DNA of 10,547 nt from Pseudomonadota bacterium. Its GTDB lineage: Bacteria > Pseudomonadota > Gammaproteobacteria > Xanthomonadales > Rhodanobacteraceae. Under the pieces are notes generated by a model, which made no database searches, was not told the origin of the DNA, and worked only from the letters and a program-made list of their open reading frames with translations. The translations under genes were made by a program, and so were the position numbers. The stretch spans positions 1 through 10,547 of the forward strand of contig JAJYDI010000067.1 of the NCBI GenBank assembly GCA_021777635.1, given 5' to 3'. Below, one piece after another: positions 5,716-10,547 of the stretch (the stretch's first letter is position 1; every line of letters starts with the position of its first letter).

Positions 5716-6761
5716 ACGCGCGCAGTGCCTGCCGGGGCCGACTCGCCCTGCTGGCAGCGGCGGTCGGTCTGGCCGGATGCACGCAACACGGCGCATCGCC
5801 GCCACCCGCCGCCACGGCGCGCGTGCTGCCGGCCGCGCCGGCCGCGGTGGCATTCACGCCCCCGCCGCGCCGCGCCATCCCGGACGATGCATTCGGCGCC
5901 GTCGTGCGCCAGGGCGAAGCGCTGTTCACCCGCACCGGCCAGGCGGCGCCGCAATTCGTCGGCAATGCGCTGACCTGCCAGAACTGCCATCTCGATGCCG
6001 GACGTCTGGCCGACAGCGCGCCGCTGTGGGCCGCATGGGTGGGCTATCCCGTCTATCGCAGCAAGACCGGGCACGTCAACACGTTCGCCGAGCGCCTGCA
6101 AGGCTGCTTCCGCTTCAGCATGAACGGCAAGGCGCCGCCGCTGGGGGACCCGGTGCTGGTCGCGTTGGAATCCTACAGTTACTGGATGGCGACCGGCGCA
6201 CCGACCCATGTCACGCTGGCCGGCGCCGGCTACCCGATCCTGCCGCAGCCGGAGCAGACGCCGGATCGTGTCCGAGGCAAAGCCGTCTATACCGCCAAAT
6301 GCTCGATCTGCCACGGCGCCGAGGGTCGCGGCCGCGAAGCCTGGGGCAGGCTGGCGTTCCCGCCGCTGTGGGGGCCGGACTCGTTCAACTGGGGCGCGGG
6401 CATGGGCAACGTCAACCTCGCCGCCGGCTTCATCAAGGCCAACATGCCGCTGGGCAACGGCTGGAGCCTGAGCGACCAGGAGGCTTGGGACGTGGCGCTG
6501 TACGTGGATAGCCAGGAGCGACCGCAGGATCCGCGCTATACCGGTGACGTCGCCGAGACCCGCGCGCGTTTTCACGATACCCCGATGTCGATGTACGGAC
6601 GTGTCGTTGACGGCCATGTCCTCGGCAGCGTCGCGCCGCAAGCAGGCGCTCGCCCGCGCCCGCCGTCGGCGGATCGGCCCGCGGCGGCGGCATTCGTGCG
6701 CCGCCGCGGGCGCGCTGCACCAGCAACCCCTCAACCCCGGACCACCAAGGAGCAACCATGA
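5712..6761 (+). CDS. tsdA: Thiosulfate dehydrogenase TsdA, diheme lipoprotein
   Basis: A 349-residue diheme cytochrome of the TsdA type, which oxidises two thiosulfates to tetrathionate in the periplasm (or runs in reverse in some species). Start GTG 5712 overlaps the tsdB stop (GTGA), with AAGGA at 5701-5705. Residues 1-23 are a lipoprotein signal with lipobox LAGC (Cys23) and Thr24 after it, suggesting outer-membrane anchoring; a Pro/Ala linker follows to about 55. Domain 1 has CQNCH (89-93) and, in ERLQGCFRFSMNG, Cys132, which aligns with the unusual cysteine heme ligand at the TsdA active site. Domain 2 has CSICH (197-201) and candidate distal ligands Lys242/Met245 in GFIKANMPLG or Met231. 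The last 40 residues (about 309-349) are an Arg/Pro/Ala-rich tail with no family resemblance, partly encoded by a perfect hairpin. SoxA-like cytochromes are the nearest alternative but lack this spacing. Confidence 0.88.
   Translation: MNARSACRGRLALLAAAVGLAGCTQHGASPPPAATARVLPAAPAAVAFTPPPRRAIPDDAFGAVVRQGEALFTRTGQAAPQFVGNALTCQNCHLDAGRLADSAPLWAAWVGYPVYRSKTGHVNTFAERLQGCFRFSMNGKAPPLGDPVLVALESYSYWMATGAPTHVTLAGAGYPILPQPEQTPDRVRGKAVYTAKCSICHGAEGRGREAWGRLAFPPLWGPDSFNWGAGMGNVNLAAGFIKANMPLGNGWSLSDQEAWDVALYVDSQERPQDPRYTGDVAETRARFHDTPMSMYGRVVDGHVLGSVAPQAGARPRPPSADRPAAAAFVRRRGRAAPATPQPRTTKEQP
6677..6711 (+). repeat. Perfect 13-bp GC inverted repeat inside the 3' end of tsdA
   Basis: GCCCGCGGCGGCG at 6677-6689 is exactly complementary to CGCCGCCGCGGGC at 6699-6711 around a 9-base loop. 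It lies within the last 30 codons of tsdA and ends 35 bases before the doxDA ribosome binding site. There is no T-run, so it does not look like a simple terminator. A role in differential expression of tsdA and doxDA, by attenuation or mRNA processing, is possible. Confidence 0.6.
6747..6752 (+). promoter_or_regulatory. Ribosome binding site of doxDA inside tsdA
   Basis: AAGGAG lies five bases before the doxDA ATG at 6758 and encodes part of the last codons of tsdA. It indicates independent as well as coupled initiation and fixes the doxDA start at the ATGA overlap. Confidence 0.75.
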
Positions 6762-7828
6762 ACACGCAGCGATCGATCGAAGCCGGCGGCAGCGCCGCCG
6801 CGGATGGCTGGCGGCTTGCCGCCGTGGCCCTGCTGGCGGTGCGCTTCGTGCAGGGCTGGATCTTCTGGGGCGGCGGCAGTCGGCGTTTCATCTACGCGCC
6901 GAGCAAGCTCGACCCGCACGCGTCGAGCTGGATGGCCAACAAGTTCCAGTCGGCGATGCCCGGCGCGCTGCTCGGCATGGATCATGTCGTCGATTACATG
7001 CTGCACCACTTCACCCTGCTGTATGCCGGCGTGATCGTGTTCAGCGCCGCCGAGCTGATCTTCGGCCTGTTCCTGATCTTCGGCTTCATGACCCGACTGT
7101 CGGCGCTGGTCACGATCGGGATCAGCGTCGTGCTGATGCTGCTGTTCGGCTGGCAGGGTGCGACCTGCATCGATGAATGGACCATGGCCGCGAGCAACTT
7201 CGCCATGGGTGTGACCCTGTTCGTGGCCGGCTCGGCAGCCTGGTCCGTCGACAGCTGGATGCTGCGGCGCAATCCCGCGCTGGCCGGTCGCGGCTGGTTC
7301 CAGTGGTTCGGCAGCGGCACCTGGAGCGCGCAGCGGGTCAATCGCCTGGGCCTGATCGGCGCCATCGTCACCGTGCTGTTCGTGGTGCTGACCTACAACG
7401 ACTTCCGCGGCTCGGTGATCACGCCCTTCCACGGCGGCCCGGTCAGTCCGGCCAAGCACCACATCAGCCTGTCGGCGGGCAGCGTCGGCGCCGACGGTTC
7501 GGTGCGCTTCACCGCGTATCTGGATGCCGGCACGCCGGCCGAGCCGGCCAACATCATCCGCGCCGAGCTGATCGGCGCGCAGGGTCAGGTGATCGAGGCG
7601 TGGGACGGCGCCACACTGGCGGCGCTGCCGAAGACCGCCTTCGCCAACGACTACGACTACAACAAGTTCGCTCCGGGCTACGCCGGCATCACCGCCAAGA
7701 TGGGCGCGCGCGCGGCCATCAGCCTGCCGCCGGCACAGCCGGGCCTGAGCCTGGCCAACGGCACTTATGCCGTGGTCCTGCACAGCGTCAACGGCCACAG
7801 CTATACCTTGCAGGTGAAGCGTCCTTGA
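6758..7828 (+). CDS. doxDA: Thiosulfate:quinone oxidoreductase, fused DoxD-DoxA
   Basis: A 356-residue membrane protein joining the two subunits of thiosulfate:quinone oxidoreductase, which oxidises thiosulfate to tetrathionate and passes electrons to a quinone. The N-terminal DoxD part has hydrophobic segments at about 20-40, 88-112, 115-132, 146-162 and 198-213. It carries family motifs FWGGGSRRFIYAPSKLDPH (36-54), WMANKF (58-63) and FGWQGATCIDEWTMAA (130-145), with a single conserved-looking Cys137. From about residue 218 a soluble beta-rich DoxA domain follows (HHISLSAGSV, ending VNGHSYTLQVKRP). Archaeal Acidianus has separate DoxD and DoxA; fused forms are known in Acidithiobacillus and others, so the fusion is normal in bacteria. 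The start overlaps the tsdA stop (ATGA). It is the last gene of the run, followed by a terminator. Confidence 0.88.
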   Translation: MNTQRSIEAGGSAAADGWRLAAVALLAVRFVQGWIFWGGGSRRFIYAPSKLDPHASSWMANKFQSAMPGALLGMDHVVDYMLHHFTLLYAGVIVFSAAELIFGLFLIFGFMTRLSALVTIGISVVLMLLFGWQGATCIDEWTMAASNFAMGVTLFVAGSAAWSVDSWMLRRNPALAGRGWFQWFGSGTWSAQRVNRLGLIGAIVTVLFVVLTYNDFRGSVITPFHGGPVSPAKHHISLSAGSVGADGSVRFTAYLDAGTPAEPANIIRAELIGAQGQVIEAWDGATLAALPKTAFANDYDYNKFAPGYAGITAKMGARAAISLPPAQPGLSLANGTYAVVLHSVNGHSYTLQVKRP

Positions 7829-7836
7829 GACGCGCG

Positions 7837-7873
7837 CTGCCGCCGCGCCGACCGGCGCGGCGGCAGGGTTTCC
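7837..7873 (+). terminator. Rho-independent-type terminator after doxDA
   Basis: A perfect 13-bp GC stem, CTGCCGCCGCGCC at 7837-7849 with its complement at 7854-7866, closes on the 4-base loop GACC and is followed by GGTTTCC. The T-run is short, but position (8 bases after the doxDA stop) and stem strength make this the probable end of the sulfur-gene transcript. On the opposite strand the hairpin lacks a T-run, so it is a weaker candidate end for plsB. The rest of the spacer to 7951 shows only a small stem (7884-7897) and the 12-base palindrome GCCGGATCCGGC at 7908-7919. Confidence 0.65.
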
Positions 7874-7951
7874 GCATGCGCGGGGCCATCGCTGGCCGGG
7901 GGCGGTCGCCGGATCCGGCACGCAGGCACTTTGCGCAGCGCGGCGCCGGAC

Positions 7952-10486
7952 TCAGTCACCGCCGTCGGCGTGCCGCAGTTCCGGTTCGGCGCTGGCCGAT
8001 TCGTTGCCCGGGGTGATCTTGAGGATCGCCTGGCGCACCGCGCGCGCGAGCACCACGCGCGCGTCGCGCACGATGTCGGCCAGCGCGGCGTCGAAATCGA
8101 GCTTGCCGTCGGCGCCCGGGCGCACCACGCCGCGCGCGCGCAGCAGCTGGATGAAGCCGCGGAACAGCGCCTTGTCGAAATATTCCGGTGCGCCCAGCTG
8201 CAGCAGCAGGGCCAGGCGCTGGCCGGTCAGCACGCACTGGGTTTCCAGCTCCTGCGCGGTGAGCGTGCCGGGGCCGTTCTTGACCAGCGCGGCGAGCGCG
8301 ATGTAGTAGCGCTCGAAGGCCTGCAGCAGGCTGTGCGCGATCACCCGCAGCTGATAGGCGCCGTCGCCCTGGCCGGGGCCGCGTTCGAGCACGCGGCCGT
8401 CGCCCTGCGCCTCAAGCAGGCCGCGGCGCAGGAAGAACCCGATCGTCGCCTGCAGGCGCTCGCCGAAGCCATCCTCGTCCCACGGCAGGAACAGTTCGCT
8501 GCGGATGAACGGGTACACCAGCCGGCCCAGGCGCAGCAGCGCGGCGCGCGTCATCCGCCGGTTGTTGAGAAAGCACGCCGCCACCCACGCCGCGCAGGCG
8601 TACAGGTGCAGCACGTTGTTGCGGAAATAACTGAGCAGGACGGCCTGGTCACCCTCGCACAGCAGCACGTCGCCCAGCGGATGGCGCACTCGCCGCACCC
8701 AGCCCATGCGCTCGCCGTAGGCGATGATCTCGGCCGGCGACGCCGGCGTGACGGTGACGCGCTCGGCGTAGGGCAGCTCCAGCAGCAGCGCCTTGCTCAG
8801 TTCGATCTGTGCCAGCAGGTCACTCTCGGCCATCGCGTGCTTGGGCGTGGCCAGCAGCGCCAGCGCCAGCAGGTTGATCGGATTGACGTCGGCGGCGCGG
8901 TTGATCTCGACATGCACGCGCTCGGCCAGCGTATCGATCAGGCCCGGCAGCCAGGCGGGCTTTTCGTCCTCGGCGCCGCGCGCGGTGCGCCATTCCGGCG
9001 CAGTCTGGTCCAGCAGCGGTTCGAGCAGGATCGGCTCGCCGAAGTTGAGCGTGACGCGGCCGTATCGCTGGCGCAGCACCTTCAGCGCGCGCAGCACGCT
9101 CCACAACGATTCCTTTTCCTTGGGCTGCCCGCTGAGCTCGCCGATGTAGCTGTTGCCCTCCATCAACTTCTCGTAGCCGATGTAGACCGGCTGGAACAGC
9201 ACCGGCCGCCGCGGCGAGCGCAGGAAGGCGCGCACCGTCATCGCCAGCATGCCGCTGCGCGGTGCCAGCAGGCGCCCGGTGCGCGAGCGTCCACCCTCGA
9301 CGAAATACTCCAGCGCCACACCGCGCTGGAACAGCTGATCGACGTAGGCGGCGAACACCGTCGAGTAGAGCGCGTTGGCCTTGAAGCTGCGGCGCAGGAA
9401 GAATGCACCGCCGCGACGCAGGAAGGCGCCGACCAGCGGCAGGTTGAGATTGACCCCGGCGGCGATGTGCGGCGGCACCAGGCCGTTCTGGTACAGCTGG
9501 TAGCTCAACAGCAGATAGTCGGCGTGGCTGCGGTGGCAGGGCACATAGATCACCTCGTGGCCCGGCGCGGCCGCACGCAGCGATTCCAGATGATGCATGC
9601 CGATGCCGTCGAACAGCTTGTTCCAGAACCCCGACAGCAGGAACGACGCCGAGCGCACCACCGGATGCGAGTAGTCGGCGGCGATCTCCATCGCGTAGCC
9701 ATGCGCGCGGCGCCACGCCGCTGCGCGGCTGATGCTCTCGCGCAGCGCGGTCTGGGTGATCGCCTGGCGCACCGCTTCGGTATTGAGCACGGCGTCGACC
9801 ACGGTGCGCCGGTGCGACAGGTCGGCGCCGATCACCGCGGCACGGATGCGGCGGAAATGCGCGCGCAGCACGCGCGTCAGCTTGCGTGCCAGCCGCGGTG
9901 GCGCCTCGCCGGCCGCGCGCGACTCGGCCAGCACCTGGCGCAGGCTGACCGGCGGCGAGAAGTGGACGATGGTGTCGCGGCCGTTGAGCAGCAGCGCCAG
10001 CAGGCGCCGGAAGCGCCCGACCATCACCCAGTTTTCCGAAAACAGCACGCGGAACCAGCCGGACTGGCGGTTGGGGGCGCGGCCGACGTAGATCGCCACC
10101 GGCACCACCTGGATGTCCTGCTGCGGCTGTGCCTCGAGTCCGCGCAGCAATGCCAGCAACGCTTCGCGCGCCGCGCGCCGGCGCAGGCGGCCGAAGACCA
10201 GACCGTCGCGGCGGTTGAGCGCGAACAGCGCGCGGCGCCGACGCAGGCCGGGCACGTTGATCGGCCGCAGCGGCGGCGGCAGTCCGGCTTCGCGGCAGGC
10301 GCGGTCGAGGATCAGCGCGTCCGACAGGCCGTGGCGCTCGATCACGTAGCACACCGGAGCGTCCGGTTGCAGCAGCTGCGCCGGTTCGGCCGGATCGCGC
10401 TTGATGCGCAGCCACGGTGTCAGCAGGCGGCCGAACAGGGCCATCCACCAGGGGGCACCGGAATCGTACGGGCGGTCGTCGATCAT
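7952..10486 (-). CDS. plsB: Glycerol-3-phosphate 1-O-acyltransferase PlsB
   Basis: Catalyses the first step of phospholipid synthesis, moving an acyl group from acyl-ACP or acyl-CoA to position 1 of sn-glycerol-3-phosphate at the inner membrane. At 844 residues from this start it is slightly longer than E. coli PlsB (about 807), as in Xanthomonadales. Acyltransferase blocks are intact: block I HRSHAD with His318 and Asp323 (the HX4D pair), block II GAFFLRRSFK, block III FVEGGRSRTG at 395-404, and block IV VLFQPVYIGYEKL. The long N-terminal and C-terminal regions flanking the acyltransferase core are those of PlsB rather than PlsC. The start is uncertain: the frame is open to the window edge, with a TTG at 10516 as one alternative; ATG 10486 is the only ATG before the conserved WW...LLTPWL segment, and neither has a clear ribosome binding site. 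It is convergent with doxDA. Confidence 0.93.
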   Translation of the reverse strand: MIDDRPYDSGAPWWMALFGRLLTPWLRIKRDPAEPAQLLQPDAPVCYVIERHGLSDALILDRACREAGLPPPLRPINVPGLRRRRALFALNRRDGLVFGRLRRRAAREALLALLRGLEAQPQQDIQVVPVAIYVGRAPNRQSGWFRVLFSENWVMVGRFRRLLALLLNGRDTIVHFSPPVSLRQVLAESRAAGEAPPRLARKLTRVLRAHFRRIRAAVIGADLSHRRTVVDAVLNTEAVRQAITQTALRESISRAAAWRRAHGYAMEIAADYSHPVVRSASFLLSGFWNKLFDGIGMHHLESLRAAAPGHEVIYVPCHRSHADYLLLSYQLYQNGLVPPHIAAGVNLNLPLVGAFLRRGGAFFLRRSFKANALYSTVFAAYVDQLFQRGVALEYFVEGGRSRTGRLLAPRSGMLAMTVRAFLRSPRRPVLFQPVYIGYEKLMEGNSYIGELSGQPKEKESLWSVLRALKVLRQRYGRVTLNFGEPILLEPLLDQTAPEWRTARGAEDEKPAWLPGLIDTLAERVHVEINRAADVNPINLLALALLATPKHAMAESDLLAQIELSKALLLELPYAERVTVTPASPAEIIAYGERMGWVRRVRHPLGDVLLCEGDQAVLLSYFRNNVLHLYACAAWVAACFLNNRRMTRAALLRLGRLVYPFIRSELFLPWDEDGFGERLQATIGFFLRRGLLEAQGDGRVLERGPGQGDGAYQLRVIAHSLLQAFERYYIALAALVKNGPGTLTAQELETQCVLTGQRLALLLQLGAPEYFDKALFRGFIQLLRARGVVRPGADGKLDFDAALADIVRDARVVLARAVRQAILKITPGNESASAEPELRHADGGD

Positions 10487-10547
10487 GGCCGGGCGCGTCG
10501 GGCGCGATCGGTTCAATGCGTCCGGCCCGCGGGCGCCGACCGCGCGG

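Noticed and set aside
5658..6755. A 365-codon open frame on the - strand opposite tsdA
   Set aside because: Lies antisense to two clear heme-binding motifs and a lipoprotein signal; no domain is visible in it.
2602..7828. Possible mobile island or recent transfer for the sulfur cluster
   Set aside because: No tRNA, integrase, transposase or direct repeats flank it, and its base composition resembles the housekeeping genes on either side.
7908..7919. Perfect 12-base palindrome GCCGGATCCGGC between doxDA and plsB
   Set aside because: Too short and GC-rich to claim as an operator or attachment site; noted under the terminator entry only.
6731..7921. A 396-codon open frame on the - strand opposite doxDA
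   Set aside because: Composition is typical of antisense frames in GC-rich DNA (Gln/His/Asp/Ala/Arg-rich), and it also spans the terminator hairpin.
8820..10448. A 542-codon open frame on the - strand overlapping plsB in another frame
   Set aside because: Same-strand frame-shifted shadow of plsB, rich in Arg/Ala/Pro with no motif; the PlsB frame has all acyltransferase blocks intact.

Overview
The window reads as chromosomal DNA of a high-GC gammaproteobacterium, most likely Xanthomonadales (Rhodanobacteraceae/Xanthomonadaceae-like). The support is the strong G/C third-position bias, a long PlsB acyltransferase of about 845 residues, a gammaproteobacterial-type UbiE, and dense gene packing with 4-bp stop/start overlaps. 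The taxonomic placement is inference; there is no rRNA or tRNA here to anchor it.

Layout. (1) 1-506, + strand: the 3' end of an S9-family serine peptidase with a complete catalytic triad. (2) 629-2373, - strand: a two-gene unit, ubiE followed by a membrane-anchored alpha/beta hydrolase that starts on a GTG overlapping the ubiE stop. (3) 2374-2601: a divergent control region, visibly less GC-rich than its surroundings. (4) 2602-7828, + strand: a six-gene run encoding an exported DsrE-like protein, a ModA-type periplasmic binding protein, an AcfC/PEB3-type periplasmic binding protein, a diheme cytochrome c (TsdB-like), a diheme thiosulfate dehydrogenase with a lipoprotein signal (TsdA), and a fused DoxD-DoxA thiosulfate:quinone oxidoreductase. 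A GC hairpin terminator follows. (5) 7952-10486, - strand: plsB, convergent with the sulfur cluster.

How the genes may work together. The last four genes of the + run are coupled by tiny gaps or overlaps, and two of them encode unrelated enzymes that both join two thiosulfates into tetrathionate. TsdA is periplasmic and cytochrome-linked, with TsdB as the probable electron acceptor. DoxDA is in the inner membrane and quinone-linked. In front of them sit two oxyanion-type solute-binding proteins with no permease or ATPase in the window, plus a secreted DsrE-like sulfur-relay-type protein. The run therefore looks like a compact periplasmic thiosulfate/tetrathionate module. The role of the two orphan binding proteins is the least explained and most interesting part. 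The flanking genes (ubiE, plsB, hydrolase, peptidase) look like ordinary housekeeping DNA, although UbiE makes the quinone that DoxDA would reduce.

No tRNA, rRNA, CRISPR array, insertion sequence, attachment site or replication origin was seen. Three long perfect or near-perfect GC hairpins punctuate the sulfur cluster (3172-3206, 6677-6711, 7837-7866); one of them lies inside the tsdA coding sequence.
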